NCBI RefSeq assembly: GCF_039539445.1 | Contig: NZ_BAABDD010000009.1 | Coordinates: 62,001-126,000 of the forward strand | Source: Salinactinospora qingdaonensis | GTDB taxonomy: Bacteria; Actinomycetota; Actinomycetes; Streptosporangiales; Streptosporangiaceae | Direction of reading: 5' to 3' | Length of the DNA: 64,000 nucleotides | In this document: in pieces, positions 1 to 8,750 of the stretch | Numbering within the stretch: the first letter of the stretch is position 1 | Layout of the letters: every line of letters begins with the position of its first letter | Notes under the pieces: generated by a model | The model's input: the letters and a program-made list of their open reading frames with translations, nothing else | Told to the model about the DNA's origin: nothing | Database searches by the model: none | Translations under genes and position numbers: made by a program

Positions 1-3000
1 GCGTCGCTGGCCGACCACCACAGCTCGATCCGGTCGGAGATGTCCAACCCGCTGGACTTGCGGCAGTCCTGGACCAGTCGCACCATCTCTCGGGCCAGAC
101 CGGCGCGCTGAAGTTCGGGGGTGATCTCCAGGTCCAGTGCTACGGTCTCGCTGCCTTCCGACATCACCGCCCACCCCTCGCGGGGCTGCTCGGTGACGAG
201 GACCTCCTCGGCGCTGATCTCCACCGGCTCGCCCTCGACCGTGACGTGAGCCCAGCCGGTCGAACGGATCTGGCGCACCAGTTCCGTGGCGTCGCTGCCT
301 TGGATCGCCGCGGCCACGGTGGGCGTGCGCTTGGCGAACCGCTTGCCCAACGCCCGGAAGTTGGGCTTGACGGTGTAGTCGACCAGGTCACCGCCCACCG
401 TCGAGAGCGGATCGATGCGCATAACGTTGAGTTCGTCGGCGATCTGCTCGCGAAGCTGCTCGGCGAGCCCGTCCACACCTTCGGCGCCCATCAGGGCGCG
501 GGCCAGCGGCTGGCGCGTACGCACGCCCGACTCGGCGCGCGCGGAGCGTCCCAGCTCCACCAGCCGCCGGGTCAGCGCCATGTCCCGCGACAGGTCAGGG
601 TCGATCAGCTCCGTGCGCGCCCGCGGCCAGGCAGCCAGGTGCACCGACTCTAGAGCCTCCGGACGGCGCAGCGACGTCCACACGTGGTCGGCGATGAAGG
701 GCATGATCGGAGCCAGCAGCAGCGTCAGCGTCTCCAGGCACTCGAACAGCGTCGCGAACGCCGCCGCTCCTTCGGGGCTGGTGGCTCCCGACCAGAACCG
801 CCGCCGGGAACGGCGCACGTACCAGTTGGACAGATCGTCGATGAACGAGGTGAGTAGCCGCCCCGCGGTGGCGGTCTCAAAGTTCTCCAGCGCCTCGTCC
901 ACGCCTTGCACCACGCGGTTGAGTTCGGAGAGCACCCAGCGGTCCAGCAGCGGTCGCTCGGCGGGCGCGGGCGCCTCGTCGAGGCGCTCATGGCTCCAGG
1001 TGTCGCCGGCGTTGGCATAGAGGGTGAAGAAGGACACCGTGTTGTAGTAGGTCAGCAAGACCTTGCGGACGATCTCCTCCAACGCGGTGTGGCCCACGCG
1101 GCGCGGCATCCACGGCGAACCGCTGGCGGCCATGAACCAGCGCAGGGCGTCGGCCCCGTGGCGTTCCATCACCGCCATCGGTTCGAGCACGTTGCCCAGG
1201 TGCTTGCTCATCTTGCGGCCGTCCTCAGCCAAGATGTGGCCCAGGCAGACGACGTTTTCGTAGGAGGAGTGCCCGAAGACCAGCGTGCTGACGGTCATCA
1301 TGGAGTAGAACCAGCCGCGCGTCTGGTCGATCGCCTCGCAGATGTACTGGCCGGGGAAGTTCGCCGTGAACGTCTCGTTGTTGTGGTGCGGCGCCCCCCA
1401 CTGGGCGAAGGGCATCGCGCCGGAGTCGTACCAAACGTCGATGACTTCGGGGACACGGTGGGCGGGGCCGCCGCACTCGCGGCAGTTGAGGACCACGTCG
1501 TCGACGTAGGGGCGGTGCGGGTCGAGGGTGGACAGGTCCTGGCCAGCCAGCTCGCCGAGCTCGGTCAGCGAGCCCACCACGGTCATGTGGTCTTCAGCAC
1601 AGGTCCACACCGGTAGCGGTGTCCCCCAGTAGCGGCTCCGCGACAGTGCCCAGTCGACGTTGTTGCGCAGCCACTCGCCGTAGCGTCCCTCCTTGATGTT
1701 TTCCGGGTACCAGTTGGTGCGGGCGTTTTGCTCCAGCAGCCGTTCCTTGACGGCGGTGGTCTTGATGTACCAGGAGGGCAGCGCGTAGTAGAGCAGCGGC
1801 GTGTGGCACCGCCAGCAGTGCGGGTAGCTGTGTTCGTAGGAGAGGCGACGCAGCAGCAGCCCCCGTTCGTTGAGGTCACTGAGCAGCGCCGCGTCGGCCG
1901 TCTTGAAGAACTGTCCGCCCACCAGGTCCAGGTCGGCCTCGAACGTGCCGTCGGCGCGCACCGGGTTGACTACGGGCAGGCCATAGGCGCGGCACACCGC
2001 CATGTCGTCGGCGCCGAAGGCCGGCGCCTGGTGCACTAGGCCGGTGCCGTCGTCAACGGTGACGTAGTCGCCCAGCACGACGAAGTGGGCCGGCTCGTCG
2101 AAGTGCACCAGCTCGAAGGGGCGCTGGTAGGTCCAGCGCTCCATCTCGGCGCCCTCGAAGCGTTCCCCGGTCAACGTCCAGCCCTCACCCAAGGCCGTCT
2201 CAACCAGGGGCTCGGCCACCAGCAGCCGCTCGCTGCCGTTGCTGGCCACCACGTAGCTCACGTCGGGGTGGACCGCCACGGCGGTGTTGGACACCAACGT
2301 CCACGGGGTCGTGGTCCACACCAGCATCGACGTGGGCCGCTCCGGATCGGCCAGCGGCCCCGAGGTCACCGGGAAACGCACATAGACCGACGGGTCGGTG
2401 ATGCTCTCATAGCCTTGAGCCAGCTCGTGGTCGGACAGCGTGGTGCCGCAGCGGGGACAGTAAGGGCTGATCCGGTAGTCGCGGACCAGCAGCCCCTTTT
2501 CCCACACAGTCTTCAGCGACCACCACACCGACTCCACGTACTGCGGGTCCATGGTGCGGTAAGCCTCGTCCATGTTGACCCAGTAGCCCATACGCTCGGT
2601 CATCGCGGTGAAGGCGCCCACGTTGCGCAGCACCGACTCGCGGCAGCGCGCGTTGAACTCGGCCACCCCGAATTCCTCGATGTCGCGTTTACCGCTCAGC
2701 CCCAGTTCCTTTTCCACGGCCACCTCCACCGGCAGCCCGTGGCAGTCCCAGCCGGCCTTGCGGTTGACGTGGAAGCCCTTCATCGTCTTGAAGCGCGGGA
2801 AGATGTCCTTGAACACCCGCGCCTCGACATGGTGGACACCGGGCTCGCCGTTGGCGGTGGGAGGCCCCTCGAAAAACACCCAGTTGCGGCCTCCCTGGGT
2901 CTGCTCCAAGGAGCGCTCGAAGATTTTCTGCTCCGACCAGCGCCGCAGCACCTCGTGCTCCATGGCAGGCAGATCGATGCGCGCGGGCAGAGCGGGGAAG

Positions 3001-3029
3001 GGCTGTACGGGCCGTTGTTCCTGCGACAC
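1..3029 (-). CDS. ileS: isoleucyl-tRNA synthetase, C-terminus beyond window
   Basis: Charges tRNA-Ile with isoleucine in the cytoplasm. The frame stays open from a GTG at 3029 to the window edge, about 1009 residues, so only the extreme C-terminus is missing. Near the N-terminus PPTANGEPGVHHVEAR is the HIGH-type signature, followed by GWDCHGLPVE. RKMSKHLGN is the KMSKS loop, and zinc-ligand-like cysteine pairs occur (CPRCG, CRECG). The GTG start is chosen because GGAAAGG (3044-3038) lies 8 nt upstream; a nearby ATG is out of frame. It is divergent from the dksA-lspA-rluD group and preceded by a T-box leader. Identity is certain from the motifs. Confidence 0.97.
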   Translation of the reverse strand, partial: MSQEQRPVQPFPALPARIDLPAMEHEVLRRWSEQKIFERSLEQTQGGRNWVFFEGPPTANGEPGVHHVEARVFKDIFPRFKTMKGFHVNRKAGWDCHGLPVEVAVEKELGLSGKRDIEEFGVAEFNARCRESVLRNVGAFTAMTERMGYWVNMDEAYRTMDPQYVESVWWSLKTVWEKGLLVRDYRISPYCPRCGTTLSDHELAQGYESITDPSVYVRFPVTSGPLADPERPTSMLVWTTTPWTLVSNTAVAVHPDVSYVVASNGSERLLVAEPLVETALGEGWTLTGERFEGAEMERWTYQRPFELVHFDEPAHFVVLGDYVTVDDGTGLVHQAPAFGADDMAVCRAYGLPVVNPVRADGTFEADLDLVGGQFFKTADAALLSDLNERGLLLRRLSYEHSYPHCWRCHTPLLYYALPSWYIKTTAVKERLLEQNARTNWYPENIKEGRYGEWLRNNVDWALSRSRYWGTPLPVWTCAEDHMTVVGSLTELGELAGQDLSTLDPHRPYVDDVVLNCRECGGPAHRVPEVIDVWYDSGAMPFAQWGAPHHNNETFTANFPGQYICEAIDQTRGWFYSMMTVSTLVFGHSSYENVVCLGHILAEDGRKMSKHLGNVLEPMAVMERHGADALRWFMAASGSPWMPRRVGHTALEEIVRKVLLTYYNTVSFFTLYANAGDTWSHERLDEAPAPAERPLLDRWVLSELNRVVQGVDEALENFETATAGRLLTSFIDDLSNWYVRRSRRRFWSGATSPEGAAAFATLFECLETLTLLLAPIMPFIADHVWTSLRRPEALESVHLAAWPRARTELIDPDLSRDMALTRRLVELGRSARAESGVRTRQPLARALMGAEGVDGLAEQLREQIADELNVMRIDPLSTVGGDLVDYTVKPNFRALGKRFAKRTPTVAAAIQGSDATELVRQIRSTGWAHVTVEGEPVEISAEEVLVTEQPREGWAVMSEGSETVALDLEITPELQRAGLAREMVRLVQDCRKSSGLDISDRIELWWSASD

Positions 3030-3041
3030 CTGGCGTACCTT

Positions 3042-3300
3042 TCCATCAGGAGTTGGCTACCTGACGGAGGGACGAGGCCGACAGCCCCGCGGTACCACCC
3101 TCCTTGGGAGCGCCCGGCCCGGGCGCGCCCCGCTTCGTTTGTGCCATGGCCGGTTCTACTGAGCCCCACCGTACGCACTCCGGCGGGCCGGGACCGTTCT
3201 TCCGGCAGCTCCGGGGTGATATTCCCGGCGGGCATACCCCCGGGCTCACACCATCCCCGGGTCGCTCTGGGCTGTGTCCGGCGGTACTCGTCCCCATCCA
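3042..3300 (-). promoter_or_regulatory. translational T-box riboswitch of ileS
   Basis: On the minus strand the leader carries a GAGTA motif (3289-3285), a candidate specifier ATC (3220-3218, an Ile codon) and the T-box TGGTACCGCG (3097-3088). Its TGGT would pair with the ACCA end of uncharged tRNA-Ile. GGAGGG (3103-3098) can pair with CCCTCC (3071-3066), forming an antisequestrator. The alternative hairpin 3068-3060/3050-3042 hides part of the GGAAAGG ribosome-binding site. No T-run terminator is present, so control is inferred to act on translation initiation, as known for actinobacterial ileS T-boxes. The exact 5' end is not determined. Confidence 0.9.
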
Positions 3301-3371
3301 CGCCTTACTGGAACCGAGAATAACGTACGCGGCCATCCCTATCGCGCCGATTTTCGCCCGCCTCGGCTGCC

Positions 3372-3400
3372 CTCAGGCATACTTGACACGTTTGCCTGAG
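3372..3400 (+). promoter_or_regulatory. inverted repeat around a -35-like TTGACA
   Basis: CTCAGGCA (3372-3379) and TGCCTGAG (3393-3400) form a perfect 8-bp inverted repeat. TTGACA (3383-3388) sits in the 13-nt centre, about 55 bp upstream of the 3442 start. No good -10 hexamer was found 16-18 nt downstream, so the promoter is tentative and the repeat is a candidate operator. Confidence 0.4.
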
Positions 3401-3441
3401 CAGTCGTCAGCGGACGTAGTAGGTGAAGGGGAGAACACGGA

Positions 3442-3711
3442 ATGAACAGCGGAGCGGCCGGCGTTGTCCTCATCGCGCTCCCTGACCGCGACGACGCCGA
3501 GCGGGTAGCCGAGCACCTCCTTGAGCAGGGCTACGGCCCCTGCGCGGTCCACCGCGACATGCTCGCCGGTGAGGACGACGCCGAAGACGTCGACTGGGTG
3601 ATCGAGGTCCGCAATGCCCCAGGCGGCGGGCCAGCCGATCAGCAGGGGCAACAACTGTCGGATCTGGCCGAAAGGTATGACGGGTTCATCGCCATCGAGG
3701 CACAAGACTGA
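3442..3711 (+). CDS. small RraB-like conserved protein
   Basis: 89-residue acidic cytoplasmic protein with no signal peptide or membrane segment. It begins with a short hydrophobic strand, then DRDDAERVAEHLLEQGYG, a DWVIEV strand and a C-terminal LAERYDGFIAIEA. The pattern of a residue-pair helix, a central tryptophan strand and a final YDG-x-x-A resembles the RraB (ribonuclease E inhibitor) fold, but similarity is judged by eye only and an RNase E role is not claimed. AAGGGGAG lies about 8 nt before the ATG. It is the first gene downstream of the divergent ileS leader and precedes the DksA/TraR gene by 195 bp. Confidence 0.75.
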   Translation: MNSGAAGVVLIALPDRDDAERVAEHLLEQGYGPCAVHRDMLAGEDDAEDVDWVIEVRNAPGGGPADQQGQQLSDLAERYDGFIAIEAQD

Positions 3712-3753
3712 CGTCGCGGCTGGTTGCCCCGCCGCAGCCCGGCGTTTAAGCTT

Positions 3754-3773
3754 CCGCCCATCCGTACGGGCGG
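3754..3773 (+). terminator. weak hairpin after the RraB-like gene
   Basis: CCGCCC (3754-3759) pairs with GGGCGG (3768-3773) across an 8-nt loop. There is no T-run after it, so it is at best a weak terminator. Confidence 0.25.
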
Positions 3774-3906
3774 GTTCCGCATAACGTGAGATTTCGGGGG
3801 AAAACCGCACGTCGGAGCGGATACGGCCAGCGGGGTGAACCACTGACCGCCGGGCGGCCAGCACAGGCGTCCCGTCCGTGGGAAAACCGACGAGGGGAGA
3901 ACGGGT

Positions 3907-4311
3907 ATGAGCGAGACCGTCGACCTCCCGGTCCTGCCGGGTGAACAGCCTTGGCGCGAAGAAGAGCTCGCCGAGGTCCGTCAGGGCCTTGAAGCCTACA
4001 CCGAACGCCTACGAGCCGAGCTGGCCGCCGCGGAGTCGGAGGTAGCCGAACGCTTGTCAGACTCCGTCGAGGGCGCCGGCGACGACGCCACCGACATCGG
4101 CGCCAAGACCTACCAGCGCGAGTACGATCTGGCGCTGACCTACAATACTCGTGACTTGCTTGCCCAAAGTGAGCGGGCGATCCAGCGGATGGACGCCGGA
4201 ACTTACGGCGTGTGCGAGTCCTGCGGGAAAGCGATCGGCAAGGCCCGGCTTCAGGCGTTCCCGCGCGCCATCCAGTGTGTGAAGTGCAAACAGCGCGAGG
4301 AGCGTCGCTGA
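3907..4311 (+). CDS. DksA/TraR-family zinc-finger protein
   Basis: 134-residue protein. The N-terminal half is a charged, heptad-rich helix region (residues about 18-60, ELAEVRQGLEAYTERLRAEL), which in this family forms a coiled coil. The C-terminus holds the four-cysteine zinc finger, CESCGKAIGKARL then CVKC. The family binds the RNA polymerase secondary channel and modulates initiation with or without ppGpp; which applies here is not visible. The ATG has GAGGGGAG about 8 nt upstream. lspA follows at once, giving a probable dksA-like/lspA/rluD operon. Confidence 0.93.
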   Translation: MSETVDLPVLPGEQPWREEELAEVRQGLEAYTERLRAELAAAESEVAERLSDSVEGAGDDATDIGAKTYQREYDLALTYNTRDLLAQSERAIQRMDAGTYGVCESCGKAIGKARLQAFPRAIQCVKCKQREERR

Positions 4312-4343
4312 GTGATATGGGCCCCCGCGGGGGCGAAGAGACG

Positions 4344-5027
4344 ATGCAGCAGCCCTCCGCCGCGTCGCAACCGCGGCGGTTCGTTCTGTTGGCGGTTGTA
4401 GCGAGCCTGGTGTTGGTGGCCGATTTCGTCACCAAGGAGATCGCCCTGGCCGCCTTCTCCCCCTATGACCCGATCGAGTTACTCGGCGGTCTGCTGAAGC
4501 TCACCATCGTGTTCAACTCAGGTGCGGCCTTTTCCATCGGCACCGGCATAACGTGGTTCTTCAGCCTGGTCATGATCATCGTGATCGCCGTGATCCTACG
4601 CATCTCCCGCAAGCTGCGTAGCCCCGCGTGGACCTGTGCGCTCGGGCTGATCCTCGGCGGTGCGGCCGGCAATCTCATCGACCGGATCTGGCGGGCGGCC
4701 TCGCGCGAGGTTTCCTCCTCCCTGGTGGGACCCAACGCCACCGGCACGCTCGCCGAGCGACTGTTCACCCCGTCAGCGCCGTTGCAGGGCCATGTCGTCG
4801 ACTGGATTCAGGTACCGAACTTCCCGGTGTTCAACCTGGCCGACTCCGGTGTCGTCTGCGGAGCCATCCTGGCGGTACTGCTGTCGTTTCGCGGCATCAA
4901 CCTCGACGGCAGCCGAGAGCCGGCCAAGACCAACGACGCCGCCGGTGGCGAGGAGGAGTCCGCGTCGCCCAACGGCTCCACCGGCAGCGCTTCGCCGTCT
5001 CCCTCCGAGGAGGACGACCGTGAGTGA
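4344..5027 (+). CDS. lspA: lipoprotein signal peptidase (signal peptidase II)
   Basis: Inner-membrane aspartyl protease that removes the signal peptide from diacylglyceryl-modified prolipoproteins. 227 residues with about four hydrophobic segments. Catalytic aspartates are D113 in GNLIDR and D167 in FNLADSG; NSGAAFSIG is also conserved. It is longer than the usual 160-200 residues: a roughly 35-residue insert lies between NLIDR and the second aspartate motif, and the tail is acidic and Ser-rich. The ATG at 4344 follows GAAGAG; an in-frame ATG at 4317 is the alternative. rluD overlaps its end by 8 nt. Its partner lgt is far away at 55532. Confidence 0.95.
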   Translation: MQQPSAASQPRRFVLLAVVASLVLVADFVTKEIALAAFSPYDPIELLGGLLKLTIVFNSGAAFSIGTGITWFFSLVMIIVIAVILRISRKLRSPAWTCALGLILGGAAGNLIDRIWRAASREVSSSLVGPNATGTLAERLFTPSAPLQGHVVDWIQVPNFPVFNLADSGVVCGAILAVLLSFRGINLDGSREPAKTNDAAGGEEESASPNGSTGSASPSPSEEDDRE

Positions 5028-5946
5028 CCACCGCAGCCTCCCCGTCCCAGACGGACTCGAAGGCGATCGGCTCGACGCGGCGCTGGCCCGGATGTTTGGC
5101 CTCTCGCGCACGCGGGCGGCCGAACTGATCAGCGACGGCAGCGTGCTCGTCGACGGTGCCGCCGCGGCCAAATCCGACCGGGTCCAAGCCGGCACCTGGC
5201 TCGACGTCACTCTGCCCCCCGCGCCCACCGCGCCGGTGGCCAGGCCCGAACCCGTGCCAGGGCTACAGATCCTCTACGAGGACGCCGACATCGTGGTCGT
5301 CGACAAGCCGGTCGGTGTGGTCGCCCACCCCACCGTGGGCTGGACCGGGCCATCGGTCATCGAAGGCTTGCTCTCCGCCGGGGTACAGGTGGCGACCAGC
5401 GGTGCCGCCGAACGGCAAGGCATCGTGCACCGCCTCGACGCCAACACCACCGGAGTGATGGTGGTCGCCAAGAGCGAGACCGCCTACAGCACCCTCAAGC
5501 GCGCCTTCAAAGAGCGCACCGTCGACAAGCGCTACCACACGCTGGCCCAGGGCCACCCCGACCCGCTGCGCGGCACCATCGATGCCCCCATCGACCGCCA
5601 CCCCGCCGGTGACGGCCGTTTCGCCGTGGTTGCGGGCGGGCGCCCGGCCGTCACCCACTACGACACGTTGGAAGCGTTCCGGGCGGCCAGCCTGCTGGAG
5701 ATCAAACTGGAGACCGGCCGTACCCACCAGATCCGCGTGCACCTAGCGGCCATGCGCCACCCTTGCGTGGGGGACTACCTCTATGGGGCCGATCCCACGC
5801 TGGCCGCCCGGCTGGGGGTCGCGCGCCAATGGCTGCACGCCGTCCGGCTCGGCTTCGACCACCCCACCGAGGGGCGTCCGGTGGAGTTCGAGAGTCCCTA
5901 CCCCGAGGACCTCACGAAAGCCGTGGAGCAGTTGCGCGAGGATTGA
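5020..5946 (+). CDS. rluD: RluD-type 23S rRNA pseudouridine synthase
   Basis: 308 residues from a GTG (5020) that overlaps the lspA stop. Residues about 10-75 form an S4 RNA-binding domain (LARMFGLSRTRAAELI, GSVLVDG). The catalytic domain carries HRLDANTTG with nucleophile D140, and KRYHTLAQG and GRTHQIRVHL follow as in the RluA/RluD family. It isomerises uridines in 23S rRNA; the exact target site cannot be told from sequence. The GAGGAGG-like ribosome-binding site lies inside lspA, supporting translational coupling. Confidence 0.93.
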   Translation: MSDHRSLPVPDGLEGDRLDAALARMFGLSRTRAAELISDGSVLVDGAAAAKSDRVQAGTWLDVTLPPAPTAPVARPEPVPGLQILYEDADIVVVDKPVGVVAHPTVGWTGPSVIEGLLSAGVQVATSGAAERQGIVHRLDANTTGVMVVAKSETAYSTLKRAFKERTVDKRYHTLAQGHPDPLRGTIDAPIDRHPAGDGRFAVVAGGRPAVTHYDTLEAFRAASLLEIKLETGRTHQIRVHLAAMRHPCVGDYLYGADPTLAARLGVARQWLHAVRLGFDHPTEGRPVEFESPYPEDLTKAVEQLRED

Positions 5947-6014
5947 CAGCGGGCACACCGGCGTTTTCCCCGGTCGCTCAGCTCTCATCACCAGCAGGCC
6001 CTGCGGCGCCGCTC

Positions 6015-6029
6015 GCCCGCAAGGCGGGC
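6015..6029 (+). terminator. GC hairpin after rluD
   Basis: GCCCGC (6015-6020) and GCGGGC (6024-6029) form a 6-bp stem with loop AAG, 69 bp after the rluD stop. The T-run of the adjacent repeat element (6053-6057) follows 24 nt later, so it may work with that element. Confidence 0.4.
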
Positions 6030-6042
6030 TCAAGGCGGGCGT

Positions 6043-6207
6043 CCTAGGTTCTGTTTTTCGGGCGGCTGGGGTGGGGCTGTGGAGGTGTTCTTCGATCGCC
6101 CGCGCCTTGGTCGCTGCGCGATCTCGCCGGCCTGGGGCGGCAGCGGAGGCGCTCACCCGCACGCGCCCACCACCGGTCTTCGCCGCCCGTCCAAAAACAG
6201 CACCTAG
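6043..6207. repeat. dispersed palindromic element, copy A
   Basis: 165-bp imperfect palindrome. The left end CCTAGGTTCTGTTTTTCGG matches the complement of the right end, which reads CAAAAACAGCACCTAG. The REP-like core 6101-6135 contains TCGCTGCGCGATCTCG. It sits between the convergent rluD and ThDP-enzyme genes, and its terminal CTAG provides the TAG stop of the latter. Related copies are B (53396), C (58961) and D (60781). The T-run at one end and A-run at the other suggest it may also terminate transcription in both directions. Confidence 0.8.
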
Positions 6208-7883
6208 TTCGAGCCCCCGCGCAGTAGTTGGCTCATCGTCGCCTCCGTGCTGATGGCCTCCGGGTCGGTGCGGGCGTCAATCAAGGTGGGCGCCTCGGAG
6301 CGTAGCGCTTCGGCCAGCGCGCCCTCCATTTCTGCGGGAGTGTGAACTGTCGCGCCGCAGGCCCCCAGTCCTCGCGCGTAGCCGGCCAGATCCAGCGGGC
6401 CGCTGATGTCGGTGGCGGCGGTACGCCCCAATTCGGCGGCCTGGTGCATGGCGATCGTTCCGTACACCCCGTTTTGGAACACCACCACGGTCACGGCCAG
6501 CCCCAGGCGCGCTGCCGTCTCCAGTTCCTGGCCGGTCATCAAAGCCCCACCGTCGCCGGCCACGGCCACGACCGTTCGGTGCGGTTCGGTCAGTTTGGCT
6601 GCGACCGCCGCCGGAACCGCGTAGCCCATAGCCCCACTGGTGGGGGCGAGTTGGGTGCGTGGGTACCGGTACCACCAGCCGCGGTGCAGGAAGCCCGCGA
6701 AGTTACCGGCATCGTTGGTGAGCACCGTGTCCTGTGGGAGCACGCGGCGCATCGCCGTCACGACCGACCACGGGTGCAGCGCTGCCTCCGGGCGCTGGAC
6801 GCCCGGCGGTGGCGTCGTCGTTTCGACCCACGCTCGGTGCGCCGCTGACCAGTCGCGTTCCCCCACGCTCACCTCAGCGGCGTTGAGGGAGGACAGCGCG
6901 CTCGCTGCGTCGGCGACGGCGCCCAGCCACACTCGGGTGACCGCGCCCACCTGGCCGGGATCGATGTCGATCTGGGCCACCGAGCAGGGCCGGGCCGGGT
7001 GCGTGCTCTCGGGTAACCGGTAGGTCTGGGTGGTGATCTCGCTCAGCCGCGAGCCCACGACCAGCACCGCGTCAGCGGCTTCCAACGCCGCCAGCACCGT
7101 TTTCGGGCACCCCAGCCCCAGGTGCCCGAGATAGAGGGGGTGGTTGTTGGGGAACACGTCCTGGCGTCGCCACGAGGTGTAGACCCCCACCTGGAACCGT
7201 TCGGCCACCGCGATGAGTTCGGCGCGGGCGCGGTAGGCGCCGCCTCCGGCGATGATCACGGGACGCTCGGCCATGGCCAGCCAGGCCGCGAGCCGGTCGC
7301 GTTCCTCGTCGGCCAGCGCGGGCCGCGGCGGAGCAGCGGCCATCGGTGGTGCGCTCGGCTCTGGCGCGGGGGCGGTGAACAAGTCGCCGGGCACGGCGAT
7401 GGCGACCGGCCCGGGGCGGCCCGTGGTGGCGACCCGGATGGCCTGCGCGGTCACCTCCGCGAGCCGGTCGGCCCGGTGTACGGTCGTCGCCCACTTGGTG
7501 ATGGGCGCGTAGAAGGCGGTGAGGTCGACCTCCTGGAAGGCTTCCCGCCCCAGCCGGTCGGTGCTGACCTGCCCGAGGAAGACCACCATCGGTGTTGAGT
7601 CTTGGCGGGCCGTGTGGACTCCCACGGCGAGGTTGGCCGCCCCCGGCCCTCGGCTCGCGGCGGCCACGGCGGGCACTCCGGTGAGTTTGGCCTCGGCGTC
7701 GGCCATGATCGCGGCGCCGCTTTCGTGGCGCGTAGAGACCAGCGTCATCGCGGGGTGGCGCTCCAAGGCGTCGAGTAGTCCCAGGAAGCTTTCCCCCGGC
7801 ACGGTGTAGCAGCGGCGGATTCCAGCCTGGGCCAGGATTTCGGTGACCTGCTCGGCCACGGTGCGCGTCGGCGTCTCGTTCAC
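6204..7883 (-). CDS. ThDP-dependent acetolactate synthase-like enzyme
   Basis: 559 residues, full length for the family. The N-terminal PYR domain has the ThDP-activating glutamate E54 in STRHES; a central Rossmann-like domain spans about 190-340; the C-terminal PP domain has GDGGALMTG near residue 440 and FQNGVYG for Mg-diphosphate. The family includes acetolactate synthase, glyoxylate carboligase and benzoylformate decarboxylase. No ilvN-like small subunit is adjacent, so a catabolic or specialised carboligase/decarboxylase is as likely as branched-chain synthesis. The GTG start has AAAGG about 10 nt upstream. The TAG stop lies in repeat copy A. Confidence 0.88.
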   Translation of the reverse strand: MNETPTRTVAEQVTEILAQAGIRRCYTVPGESFLGLLDALERHPAMTLVSTRHESGAAIMADAEAKLTGVPAVAAASRGPGAANLAVGVHTARQDSTPMVVFLGQVSTDRLGREAFQEVDLTAFYAPITKWATTVHRADRLAEVTAQAIRVATTGRPGPVAIAVPGDLFTAPAPEPSAPPMAAAPPRPALADEERDRLAAWLAMAERPVIIAGGGAYRARAELIAVAERFQVGVYTSWRRQDVFPNNHPLYLGHLGLGCPKTVLAALEAADAVLVVGSRLSEITTQTYRLPESTHPARPCSVAQIDIDPGQVGAVTRVWLGAVADAASALSSLNAAEVSVGERDWSAAHRAWVETTTPPPGVQRPEAALHPWSVVTAMRRVLPQDTVLTNDAGNFAGFLHRGWWYRYPRTQLAPTSGAMGYAVPAAVAAKLTEPHRTVVAVAGDGGALMTGQELETAARLGLAVTVVVFQNGVYGTIAMHQAAELGRTAATDISGPLDLAGYARGLGACGATVHTPAEMEGALAEALRSEAPTLIDARTDPEAISTEATMSQLLRGGSN

Positions 7884-8364
7884 CGGTTACCTTTCGCGGA
7901 GGCCCCGGCCGTTGGAACCGGGGAGGGGTGGTGGTCGTGCCCCGTCGGGGCCAGTGGGCATCTGTGCAAAGCCCTAGGGCTCGGCCGACGCTCGCCCTGC
8001 ACCTGGTCGTTGGTCTCCGTCGGGCGTTCCCGCAGGTTGAGCATTTCTACCCACAGGCTTGACGCTCCCAACCCCCCACCTTGGGTACGCAACTCCGCCC
8101 TTCGGAAAGGGCAAGAGCTCACCGGTCCTCGCCACGCCCCGGCGAGCTGACAACGGGTCGGACGTTCGTGCTGCCTTGAAGCACCGTAACGTTCCTCGAC
8201 CGTGGACCCGTGGTAGCCGCAACTGCCCGTGTCGAACGCAGGAGGCGACAGTGCTCGGCTCGGGGGAGCGCGTGTTTGGGGAAGGCTGGTAGCGGGTTCG
8301 GGCCTCGGCACTGGTCGTTAGGGCCTCTAGCTCTGCTTTTGGTCAAGTGAGCAGGGGCCGTTGG

Positions 8365-8400
8365 CTCGTACCTCGCTCGCTGCGCGATCTCGGCAGCCTG
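8365..8400 (+). repeat. REP-like core, copy E
   Basis: CTCGTACCTCGCTCGCTGCG, then CGATCTCGGCAGCCTG. Same family as the cores inside elements A-D; inverted relative to copy F 270 bp downstream. Confidence 0.7.
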
Positions 8401-8667
8401 CGGGGCACGGTGGTTGGGACGACCGCAAATAATGCAGGTAGCCACCGGGATGAAGGAACGCCGCTATAAGCCCAGGACACAATGGTGATTCCCGCCCCGG
8501 ACACGCCACCAGGTCGCGGCAAGCCCCTGGGCACAGCCGCCCATTACCTTTTGGGACGGTTCCGTGGGGGAGTTCCTAGCTTTCGGGGCTGGCATGGCTG
8601 GCCTCCCGTTGGCCATGATCCGGGGGGTGTCAGGTTGTGGCACCCACTCCAGGTGTGGCCCGGCCCT

Positions 8668-8705
8668 CAGGCTGCCGAGATCGCGCAGCGATCGAGGCAC
8701 GAGCG
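8668..8705 (-). repeat. REP-like core, copy F
   Basis: Plus strand reads CAGGCTGCCGAGATCGCGCA, then GCGATCGAGGCACGAGC, the complement of the copy E type with the GATCGC/GCGATC inner palindrome intact. The following GGAAACACCACG matches the flank seen after cores D and H (GAAGAACACC, GAAAAACACC), showing the repeat extends beyond the core. Confidence 0.75.
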
Positions 8706-8750
8706 GAGGGAAACACCACGTGTTCTCCTCAGCCCCGCCCCACACCGCGC

